From: a bacterium
GTDB taxonomy: Bacteria > Bipolaricaulota > Bipolaricaulia > UBA7950 > UBA9294
Direction: 5' to 3'
Length of the DNA stretch: 7,375 nt
Assembly: GCA_030671645.1 (NCBI GenBank)
Contig: DAOVHV010000044.1
Span: 1 to 7,375, forward strand
Of this stretch, positions 1-5,573 are shown one piece after another. The stretch's first letter is position 1; every line of letters begins with the position of its first letter. The notes under the pieces are model-generated. The model had not been told where the DNA came from. It did no database searches and worked only from the letters and a program-made list of their open reading frames with translations. The position numbers and the translations under genes were made by a program.

Positions 1-442
1 AAACCAAGAACTCTTTGTCGATCGCCTCAAGTTGCAGCGCCGCTTCTTCGGCCGCAATCGGTTTCGGGAAATACGCTTCAGAACGAATAATCCGCTTACC
101 CGGGATCTCCTCTTCCGACTCATCGGCTTGGACATCGATAGCTGATCGATCCTTCACTTCCTGGAGTTGATCCTTGAATTTGATCAGCTGCCGCTTCAAG
201 CGGTCAATTGCCTTGTCGATCGACGCATACATGTCAGTCGATTCCTCGCGGGCATTGATTCGCTTGCGATTGGTTAGATGCGCATGAAAATCTGCAATTT
301 GTCGCTCTCTCTCGACCGAGAGGACGACATCTACACTGACAATTCGATCGAAGAAACGCTCAAGTGCTTCTGTCTTCTCGATGACGTAGTCACGAAGCGC
401 CGGACTAGCGCCAGTATGGCGCCCGGCGATCTTGATCTTCAT
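1..442 (-). CDS. hpf: Ribosome hibernation promoting factor, long form (partial, 3' end cut by window edge)
   Basis: This protein binds the 30S decoding region when growth slows; in long-form HPFs the C-terminal domain pairs two 30S subunits to make inactive 100S ribosomes. I translated it directly: 147 codons are visible from ATG at 442. Residues 1 to about 95 match the S30AE/RaiA domain (start MKIKIAGRHTGASPALRDYV, then the basic helix MYASIDKAIDRLKRQLIKFKDQL at about 71-93). An acidic linker (ADESEEE) follows. From about residue 119 the conserved C-terminal domain begins (RSEAYFPKPIAAEEAALQLE, then DKEFLV). About 35-40 residues of that domain lie outside the window, judging by usual family length. 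The start is supported by TAAGGAGG five bases upstream. A strong promoter lies just ahead, so it can be transcribed independently of the upstream ATPase gene. The family assignment is very secure. Confidence 0.95.
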   Translation of the reverse strand, partial: MKIKIAGRHTGASPALRDYVIEKTEALERFFDRIVSVDVVLSVERERQIADFHAHLTNRKRINAREESTDMYASIDKAIDRLKRQLIKFKDQLQEVKDRSAIDVQADESEEEIPGKRIIRSEAYFPKPIAAEEAALQLEAIDKEFLV

Positions 443-447
443 CCGCG

Positions 448-455
448 CCTCCTTA
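448..455 (-). promoter_or_regulatory. Ribosome binding site of hpf
   Basis: The minus strand reads TAAGGAGG here, a full anti-16S match, with five bases to the ATG at 442. It fixes the hpf start. It also shows that the organism uses canonical Shine-Dalgarno sequences at least for some genes, unlike the cca-family gene and ylxP, which have none that I can recognise. Confidence 0.9.
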
Positions 456-461
456 CCGGGA

Positions 462-490
462 ATTATAGCAGAAAAGGGGAAACCGGTCAA
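462..490 (-). promoter_or_regulatory. Sigma-70 type promoter of hpf (TTGACC-17-TATAAT, extended -10)
   Basis: Read on the minus strand, the -35 box is TTGACC (485-490, five of six consensus bases). The spacer is exactly 17 bases, and the -10 box is a perfect TATAAT (462-467) preceded by TGC, an extended -10 motif. The expected transcription start, about 7 bases beyond the -10, falls near 454-456. The hpf start codon is at 442, so the leader would be only about 13 bases and begin at the ribosome binding site. The site lies in the 94-base gap after the ATPase gene. The boxes are seen directly; activity is inferred. Confidence 0.85.
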
Positions 491-536
491 TTCAGGCTAC
501 AACTGAGGAAAGCTGAAAGCGCCTAATAGTCTATTC

Positions 537-2078
537 TTAGGCAATCAGCGTCAATCGCTCGCGCAGCAAACGGGTTACGTAATGCAGTCCGCAGTCCCCG
601 ATATCGGGCTGAAACACTCTGAACTCTCGATTCACGAAAGCTCTCAGGGCGCTTCGATAAAGCGTCCCCGAAGTTCTCCGCTCGCGCACAATCAGTCCGG
701 GAGAGAGGAATCCATGAGGAGGATCGTCTTCGATGAGTTCCTGGGGGCAGTTTGTCCACGCCGCAATTTGGTGTGCTGAATAGGCGCCGGGAGAATGCTC
801 GACCAGAAAGGCCAGTACTTTGCGATGCAGCATTTCTTCCCTGATGAAGCGGGAAACCAGCCGTTCGATGTGTTGATTCACCGCCGGCGGTAACGAACTC
901 GATGTGTTGCCGGACTCGTCATCGAGATCGGGCTTCGGAGCTCCGATCGATTCGGGCTTCTCGCTGGAGGCAATCTGCACAGATTCCGTGATGTCGACGG
1001 TCGACGCATCAGCTACCACCACCGGGAAGCTGTTGGATATTCGATCTTCTCTTTCGGGCAGACTTCCTGGATGCAACGGCTCTCGTACAAAGGACGGGAT
1101 CTCCAGCTTGATGTACCCGAGGGTTCGTGCCACTTCCTCAAGCTCGGCAATACGTTCGTCTTTCGAATCGATCATACTCTCCAACAGATCGATTCGTTGC
1201 TCAAGCTGTTCGGCAGGTGATTGCGATCCTTTGCCAGCACGTGCTCTCTCGATGGTTTCGATAATCGAAGCGCTCACGCTCTTCAATTCCGGGGACTTCA
1301 CCGCTTCCAGAGACGGCGTGAAGCCAGCATGGAATGTCGATCGTTCGCGCACGTAGATGGGTAAGATGTTGTCACCGTTGACATACATGCAATCGCCGGT
1401 ATCCAGGGAGTTGATGATCTCCTTGACCTCGGTCTTCCGCCACGGCAGCAACTCGCTGTAGACACGCATGTCTACCTCATGAACCACGCGGTGTAGAAAC
1501 AGCATGCCGGCTTGGCTAAGAACGTCCTTGTCCACCTTGGCACTTCGTTGAGAGACGAAGATTCCTCCCAAGCCCCGCTTGCGACCACGTAGGGCGATGC
1601 GGGCGATCATTTCTTTCAGCTCGTTCTTCACGCCTTGCGGAATGAATTCGTGGGCTTCCTCGATAGCGATCATGTAAGGCTTGCGAAAACTTCCCGCTAG
1701 ATTCCAGAGACTGGACAGGTAGACTTTGAGCAACTCGGTTCGCTCTTCGGACATGAATCCACTCAGGTCAAGAACTACAGGAACATTCTGTTCCATACTC
1801 ACTTGTGCAATCTCGCCAGCACAATGGGCGTCGATCTCGATTTCTACGCCCTCGCCCGTCCCCACTACAAGAACCTCATATTTCTCCTTGAGGCCAAAGT
1901 ATTCACCCTCGATATCTACGATCGAAAGGGGGTAGTTGTGTTGAAGCAGTTCTTCGAAGATCACGCCCGCTGTATTGGATTTCCCCGATCCTCGAATGCC
2001 GAGGATGGCAATGCACTGGCCGATCAGATCTTCTAGATTGAGGTTGAGATCCCGACTAATGTTTAATGGTTTGCCCAT
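537..2078 (-). CDS. HerA-like (DUF87) ATPase without HAS barrel, with coiled coil and C-terminal extension
   Basis: This is a predicted P-loop ATPase of the HerA/FtsK superfamily, 513 residues from the preferred ATG at 2078. Walker A is GIRGSGKS at 27-34. The strand SIVDIEGEYFGL (about 52-63) matches the D-x-x-GEY motif of HerA-like proteins. Walker B is MIAIEEAHE (136-144), with tandem glutamates and a histidine. A segment RGRKRGLGGIFVSQR (164-178) carries the arginine-finger and sensor-like region. A charged heptad-like stretch at about 288-318 should form a coiled coil. A low-complexity acidic/Ser linker and a helical C-terminal domain (about 405-513) of unknown function follow. The N-terminal HAS barrel of true HerA is missing, since Walker A comes only 26 residues in. 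A longer ATG start at 2096 exists, but GGGGGAG sits five bases before 2078. No nurA or other partner nuclease is next door. DNA translocation is plausible from the family; the actual role is unknown. Confidence 0.88.
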   Translation of the reverse strand: MGKPLNISRDLNLNLEDLIGQCIAILGIRGSGKSNTAGVIFEELLQHNYPLSIVDIEGEYFGLKEKYEVLVVGTGEGVEIEIDAHCAGEIAQVSMEQNVPVVLDLSGFMSEERTELLKVYLSSLWNLAGSFRKPYMIAIEEAHEFIPQGVKNELKEMIARIALRGRKRGLGGIFVSQRSAKVDKDVLSQAGMLFLHRVVHEVDMRVYSELLPWRKTEVKEIINSLDTGDCMYVNGDNILPIYVRERSTFHAGFTPSLEAVKSPELKSVSASIIETIERARAGKGSQSPAEQLEQRIDLLESMIDSKDERIAELEEVARTLGYIKLEIPSFVREPLHPGSLPEREDRISNSFPVVVADASTVDITESVQIASSEKPESIGAPKPDLDDESGNTSSSLPPAVNQHIERLVSRFIREEMLHRKVLAFLVEHSPGAYSAHQIAAWTNCPQELIEDDPPHGFLSPGLIVRERRTSGTLYRSALRAFVNREFRVFQPDIGDCGLHYVTRLLRERLTLIA

Positions 2079-2083
2079 TCGTT

Positions 2084-2090
2084 CTCCCCC
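2084..2090 (-). promoter_or_regulatory. Ribosome binding site deciding the ATPase start
   Basis: The minus strand reads GGGGGAG with five bases to the ATG at 2078. The in-frame ATG at 2096 would place this purine run inside the coding region, and has only a weak GAGAG-like stretch upstream. This favours the shorter product beginning MGKPLNISRD. The 118-base gap between the cca-family stop and this start holds no promoter or terminator that I find convincing. Confidence 0.65.
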
Positions 2091-2196
2091 GTTCATCGGC
2101 TTCTCTCATTGCAAATCGGTTAGGGCCAACATGTATGAAGCGGATACAGAAACAGCCTATGAAAGGTTGGAGAGATTCGACAGGGCGCGTGTCCCT

Positions 2197-3663
2197 TCAG
2201 TATTGCCCGTAGTTCTCATCCGGCGGGAGGGCTTCTTCATCAATCAAGGACTGCGCGAACGCAAGCGCTTCTTCGCGAGTCGCAATGTGTCCAGCAAGAA
2301 TCCGATCGTGGACGGTATTGAGGATCTGTCCCAACCGTGGTCCCGGACTGAGACCAATCTTTGTCAGATCGTGGCCGTCGATTATTCCTCGTGCACGCTG
2401 CAACCCACAGACCCGCTCGATGTGATCCATCACTTGGATCGTCTCTTGCAGAATGGGTACCCATCCTGTCGAACGATGGGCAGTGGCTTCACAGTCAGCC
2501 ACCAGCACTTGAAGGAGATCGTAAAACAACGCATACCGTGACGACAAAGTCAAAGCCTGTTGAACTTCTCCATCGCTCAAGAAACGAATCTGCTTGCCAC
2601 GACCCATTTTCGGGAAGTCGGCGATGCGCATATGGTGACGTACCAAGAAGTTCAGCCGTTGGTTTTGCTGATTGTTCAGTCGCAACCTGCGCCCGATGTC
2701 TTTGGCCATCCGTGCGCCGATGGCGCAGTGACCGCCCATGTTGCGTCCGTCGTTGCGCTCCAGAGCGACCGGCTTGCCGATATCGTGGAGAACGACCGCC
2801 AGCTTGACAATCGGATCGAGAATGAAGCCATCGGCGACCCGCACCGCCTCAGTGGTGTGGACGAATACATCGCCCTCGGGATGGTATTCCTCGGGCTGAG
2901 GAACGCCGTGGCAGTTCGACAACTCCGGAAGAATATGCGGCAGCAAGCCTAGGCTGTCCAGCAACTCCAGTCCGTAACCAGCCCGGGGGGTTTCAAGAAT
3001 GCACAGCATCTCGTCGCCGATGCGTTCGGAAGAGATTTTCTGAATCTCGTCTGCATGGTCGCGCACCGCCTGGGCGGCCGCTTCAGCGATTTCTCCGTCG
3101 ATGCGGCAGGCGAAGCGAACCACGCGCATCATACGCAGGTAGTCCTCGCTGAATCGAACGGTAGGATCTCCGATGGTGACCACTCGCCCCGCCACCAGAT
3201 CGTTCGTGCCGCCCACCAGGTCAATGACCTCGCCATCAACAGTTGCAGCGAGACCATTGATGGTCAGGTCTCGGCGGCGCACATCGGACTCCAGATCGCG
3301 GACCAGATCGACCCTGCCCGGCCAACGGCCGTCGTATTCGGATTCGACGCGAAAGGAGGCCACTTCGTAGGTCTTCCCATCCGGGGCAACGATCAATAGA
3401 ACTCCGAATTCTTCCCCCACTCCGATGATGGTTCGATCGCGGAAGGTGCGGCGAATCTCTTGAGGTAGTGCTGCTGTTGCAATATCGACATCCTCGGGAG
3501 GAAAGACCACGTCCCTTTTCAACTGAGCTTGGAGACCGTCGCGCACAACGCCCCCGATGAGAACAGCTTCAAATCCCGCGTTATGCAAACGCGTCAGGAT
3601 CTCCCGCGCAAAGGGATGGGCGTCATAGACAACGTTCGTGGAGATCCGCTTCAATTCAGTCAT
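2197..3663 (-). CDS. cca: Class II tRNA nucleotidyltransferase / poly(A) polymerase family protein with HD domain
   Basis: A 488-residue enzyme of the class II nucleotidyltransferase family, which adds CCA or A to tRNA 3' ends or polyadenylates RNA in the cytoplasm. The catalytic head shows GGVVRD (37-42) and the metal-binding pair in EDVDIAT (Asp58 and Asp60). It continues with RRRDLTINGLA (129-139), the template helix EDYLRMMRVVRFA (173-185) and SSERIGDEM (211-219). An HD phosphohydrolase domain follows, with HDIGKP (293-298), H312, HH (343-344) and D389. The C-terminal tail DLTKIGLSPGPRLGQIL resembles CCA-adding enzymes. The spacing between GGVVRD and DVD is about seven residues longer than usual (LQAQLKRDVVFPPE). 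I chose ATG 3663. An open frame reaches a TTG at 3711, but that codon abuts the purine-rich sequence with no spacing. No clear Shine-Dalgarno precedes 3663. Whether it is CCA-, A- or poly(A)-adding cannot be decided here, so the symbol is tentative. Confidence 0.9.
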   Translation of the reverse strand: MTELKRISTNVVYDAHPFAREILTRLHNAGFEAVLIGGVVRDGLQAQLKRDVVFPPEDVDIATAALPQEIRRTFRDRTIIGVGEEFGVLLIVAPDGKTYEVASFRVESEYDGRWPGRVDLVRDLESDVRRRDLTINGLAATVDGEVIDLVGGTNDLVAGRVVTIGDPTVRFSEDYLRMMRVVRFACRIDGEIAEAAAQAVRDHADEIQKISSERIGDEMLCILETPRAGYGLELLDSLGLLPHILPELSNCHGVPQPEEYHPEGDVFVHTTEAVRVADGFILDPIVKLAVVLHDIGKPVALERNDGRNMGGHCAIGARMAKDIGRRLRLNNQQNQRLNFLVRHHMRIADFPKMGRGKQIRFLSDGEVQQALTLSSRYALFYDLLQVLVADCEATAHRSTGWVPILQETIQVMDHIERVCGLQRARGIIDGHDLTKIGLSPGPRLGQILNTVHDRILAGHIATREEALAFAQSLIDEEALPPDENYGQY

Positions 3664-3736
3664 GGTTTGAGGTCTGAAATGACTATACAGATCCGGTGAT
3701 AGGACCCGCAACCTCCTTGCGGCGGAGTACTGATTG

Positions 3737-4252
3737 GCTCAACCCCGTCGCTTGCTCCTCGCAATCCAAGTCGATGTCCATGAACGCAGGACTGGCCGGC
3801 AATCCGGGCATCGTCCGAATAGTACCGCACAACGGCTAGATGAAGCCGGCGCTGATGGCGTGCATGTCTCCAGTCAAGTGAAGGTTGAACTCCTCCATCG
3901 GGATGACTTGTGCACGTTCGCCGCCGGCTGCGTTTCCTTTGATTCCGAACGTCGGTCCCTGTGGAGGTTGACGGATACACACCATCGCGTGCTGCCCGTG
4001 TTTGCCCAGTCCCTGCAACAATCCGATGGCGGTCATCGTCTTTCCTTTACCCAAACGCGACGGCGTAATCACGTTCACGTTGATGTATTCTCCGTTTGCA
4101 TCGTTCTCGCGAGCCGCCATCGAGGAATGTAGAACCTCGGCCTTGGCCGTTCCATACAGACACGGTTCGTCGGACTGCGGTCCTAAGTCTGCTGCAATCT
4201 GATAGAGCGGCCTCACTGTAAGGAATCTCGCAGAGGACAGATCAGTGTTCAT
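3737..4252 (-). pseudogene. fhs: Formate-tetrahydrofolate ligase pseudogene: internal deletion plus amber stop
   Basis: The intact enzyme joins formate to tetrahydrofolate using ATP and is usually about 550-640 residues. From ATG 4252 the frame gives about 135 residues that match its N-terminus, including VNVITPSRLGKGKT (P-loop region), RQPPQGPTFGIKG and AQVIPMEEFNLHLTGDMHAI. The next residues, SAGFI-stop-PLCGTIRTMPGLP and then DIDLD and GLS, are the extreme C-terminus of the same enzyme, still in the same frame. Several hundred codons of the catalytic core are therefore missing; the junction is near 3848-3858. A TAG at 3836-3838 replaces the Tyr codon of the FLYPL-type motif. The P-loop GEGK is GKGK, and GGAAGGGYAQ has become GNAAGGERAQ. 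The usual terminal GLF-stop is lost, and past the amber the frame would run on to a TAG at 3683-3685. The ribosome binding site AAGGA (4260-4264, seven bases from ATG) survives. The variant resembles the C-terminal domain of eukaryotic C1-THF synthase. The 138-residue product cannot be an active ligase. Confidence 0.9.
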
Positions 4253-4259
4253 CGGCAGT

Positions 4260-4264
4260 TCCTT
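4260..4264 (-). promoter_or_regulatory. Surviving ribosome binding site of the fhs pseudogene
   Basis: The minus strand reads AAGGA, seven bases before the ATG at 4252, in the 27-base gap after the membrane-protein gene. Since it is intact and in the operon, the 138-codon remnant may still be translated up to the amber stop. This is inferred from sequence alone. Confidence 0.6.
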
Positions 4265-4279
4265 CCAACCTAACGCTCG

Positions 4280-4951
4280 CTACGCAGGGTTCTCAGTTCC
4301 CTCCAACGTCTGCAACTTTTTCATGAGATCGATGAACGATAGCGTGATGTATACATTGACCCAAGCCATGAACGAACTCGACACAAGAATGGCAATGGGA
4401 TGAACCCATAGAGCCTGAATCGCCGGCGTCAGTACAACATCAATCGCCAAAGGAAAGCAATAGGCAACTGCAAGAAACAGAAACATCTGAAACACCACTC
4501 GCGGATCGACTGTCATGCGAAAGCTTTCGCGAACGGCCGACAACGAGCGCACCTTGTGCAACACGATGATCTGTTTGTAGTAGATCGATCGAAGCCCCAC
4601 ATAGATCCCGGGGAATAGAAACAGGGCTGCTCCCAGGACGACGAGCACATTGACGAGCAATTCGCCGACCACCAGATCGCCGAACGATTCCACCGGAAAA
4701 TCACGAAGCGCGAACGCTTGACCCGCTACAGAAGCAGCCGTTTTTCGAATGACAAACGTGTGGTAAACCGGCGAAAGAAGGAGCAGGATTCCGACCGTAA
4801 CGATCCACCACGGATCGCCGACGTCCAACAAATCCGCCCGGAGAGAAGACAAGTAGATGGCACTGCTGTAGCCAAGTGAGGCGACTCCGATCGACGGCAA
4901 TCGGATGGGAAGCCTAGCGGCTTCCTTAATCCGATCCGCTATCTTCGTCAT
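4280..4951 (-). CDS. Small multi-pass membrane protein of unknown function
   Basis: A 223-residue integral membrane protein that I cannot assign to a named family with confidence. From ATG 4951 there is a short amphipathic basic N-terminus (MTKIADRIKEAARLPIRLPS). Hydrophobic segments follow at about 47-67, 92-122, 152-175 and 180-205, then a charged cytoplasmic-like tail. The pattern FLFPGIYVGLRSIYYKQIIVLHKVRSLSAVRESFRMTVDPRVVFQMF resembles the YciC / glycerophosphodiester phosphodiesterase membrane-domain type (Pro-Gly turn, then an Ala-x-x-x-Ser helix before the next membrane span); this is a motif impression only. The start lies 26 bases inside rbfA, which suggests translational coupling. 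A longer open frame to 5074 would overlap rbfA by about 150 bases and adds a tail with no visible merit, so I rejected it. The fhs remnant starts 27 bases after the stop. Confidence 0.75.
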   Translation of the reverse strand: MTKIADRIKEAARLPIRLPSIGVASLGYSSAIYLSSLRADLLDVGDPWWIVTVGILLLLSPVYHTFVIRKTAASVAGQAFALRDFPVESFGDLVVGELLVNVLVVLGAALFLFPGIYVGLRSIYYKQIIVLHKVRSLSAVRESFRMTVDPRVVFQMFLFLAVAYCFPLAIDVVLTPAIQALWVHPIAILVSSSFMAWVNVYITLSFIDLMKKLQTLEGTENPA

Positions 4952-5285
4952 CTCGAAGCAACTGTTCCAATCGAAGCGACCGTTCCACAGTACGATCGAC
5001 AATGAATTGAAGTTCGGGTGTATGCCGAGTGGAAAGCCGACGCGCCAATTCGCTGCGGTAGAAGCCTCGATCATGGATGAGAGCGCTCAGGAACGCGTCG
5101 GAGTCGGTCTCTGTTCCGGCTGCGACATAGACCTTGGCGTGTCGCGCATCAATGGACAAGCGAACGTCCATCACCGTAGGAAAGGCGGCGCGAACGATCG
5201 GGTCGCGGCTCTGAAATTCCACAATGGAAGCCAACTCACGTTGGATTTCTTCCTGCAAGCGCGCCAAGCGTCGTTTCCCGGTCAT
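4926..5285 (-). CDS. rbfA: Ribosome-binding factor A
   Basis: RbfA is a single KH-fold protein that binds the 30S subunit and helps mature the 5' end region of 16S rRNA, notably in the cold. The 119-residue product has normal length. It shows the family layout: an N-terminal helix (RRLARLQEEIQRELASIV), the strand pair TVMDVRLSIDARHAKVYVAAG (37-57), the helix after it, RSELARRLSTRHTPELQFIVD (77-97, matching the R-x-x-LA-x-R-L-x-x-R-x-x-PEL-x-F signature) and a terminal helix ending LEQLL. The start codon overlaps the ylxP stop as ATGA, with GGAG five bases upstream (5291-5294). The acidic tail RDDEDSGSD overlaps the next gene. Its place after infB and ylxP is the common bacterial arrangement and supports the call. 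Confidence 0.95.
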   Translation of the reverse strand: MTGKRRLARLQEEIQRELASIVEFQSRDPIVRAAFPTVMDVRLSIDARHAKVYVAAGTETDSDAFLSALIHDRGFYRSELARRLSTRHTPELQFIVDRTVERSLRLEQLLRDDEDSGSD

Positions 5286-5566
5286 AGTATCTCCACATCC
5301 GCTTCTTCCATTTCGTAGCCATTGCCCCGCTCCAGTTTCAACTGCATCTTTCGAAGCACGGAATCCGAGAATCGAGGATCGTTGGACAAATGGGCTACGC
5401 GAATCGTCATGTACTGCAGATCGTCCTGATCATCCGCTTCGCATGCCGCAAACGCAGGTCCGTTTCGCTGAATATCAGCCAGGATTCGTTTCACGATCGA
5501 TCGTTTCTTCTTGATCGAATCGATGGAATAGAGCCGGAAACGTATCGTGAGCAATCCTGCTTTCAT
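5282..5566 (-). CDS. ylxP: YlxP-like DUF503 family protein
   Basis: A 94-residue protein of the DUF503/YlxP family, small ferredoxin-like-fold proteins found between infB and rbfA in many bacteria and thought to affect ribosome maturation; the molecular role is poorly defined. The family features are visible: an N-terminal strand (KAGLLTIRFRLY), the basic loop SIDSIKKKRSIVKRIL at about 15-30 (family: SLKEKR), a central strand with the SND motif (RVAHLSNDPRFSDSVL) and the closing VEIL. It starts 7 bases after the infB stop and its own stop overlaps the rbfA start. No obvious Shine-Dalgarno is present, so it is probably translated by coupling to infB. The segment between helix 1 and the second strand is unusually acidic (EADDQDDLQ). 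Confidence 0.9.
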   Translation of the reverse strand: MKAGLLTIRFRLYSIDSIKKKRSIVKRILADIQRNGPAFAACEADDQDDLQYMTIRVAHLSNDPRFSDSVLRKMQLKLERGNGYEMEEADVEIL

Positions 5567-5573
5567 TCGATCG

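Noticed and set aside
525..535. Short palindrome AATAGACTATT just after the ATPase stop
   Set aside because: Five pairs around a single base cannot form a stable hairpin, and there is no T-run. It may be chance.
904..1356. Plus-strand 150-codon open frame opposite the ATPase gene
   Set aside because: It is Ser/Arg-rich, lacks a ribosome binding site and overlaps the well-supported ATPase frame.
2097..2196. Promoter for the ATPase gene in the 118-base gap
   Set aside because: TTGGCC or TTTCAT can be read as -35-like, but no acceptable -10 box lies 16-18 bases further on.
2176..2200. Possible terminator hairpin after the cca-family stop (GACA...TGTC, GGG...CCC)
   Set aside because: The stem is only three to four pairs with mismatches, and no T-run follows on the minus strand.
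2361..2952. Plus-strand open frames of 148 and 130 codons opposite the cca-family gene
   Set aside because: They lie antisense to a gene with clear motifs, and their compositions are typical of shadow frames.
3664..3711. Upstream TTG start for the cca-family gene beside a perfect AAGGAGG (3712-3718)
   Set aside because: The TTG directly abuts the purine run with no spacer, and the extra 16 residues show no family similarity. The AAGGAGG bases are read-through codons beyond the fhs remnant and are probably fortuitous.
3660..3980. 106-codon open frame on the minus strand between the fhs remnant and the cca-family gene
   Set aside because: It is out of frame with the recognisable Fhs C-terminal residues, which explain the same bases better, and the protein is Arg/His/Ser-rich with no motif.
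4952..5074. Longer N-terminus for the membrane protein (start at 5074)
   Set aside because: It would lie almost wholly inside rbfA, which is conserved, and the added residues are not membrane- or signal-like.
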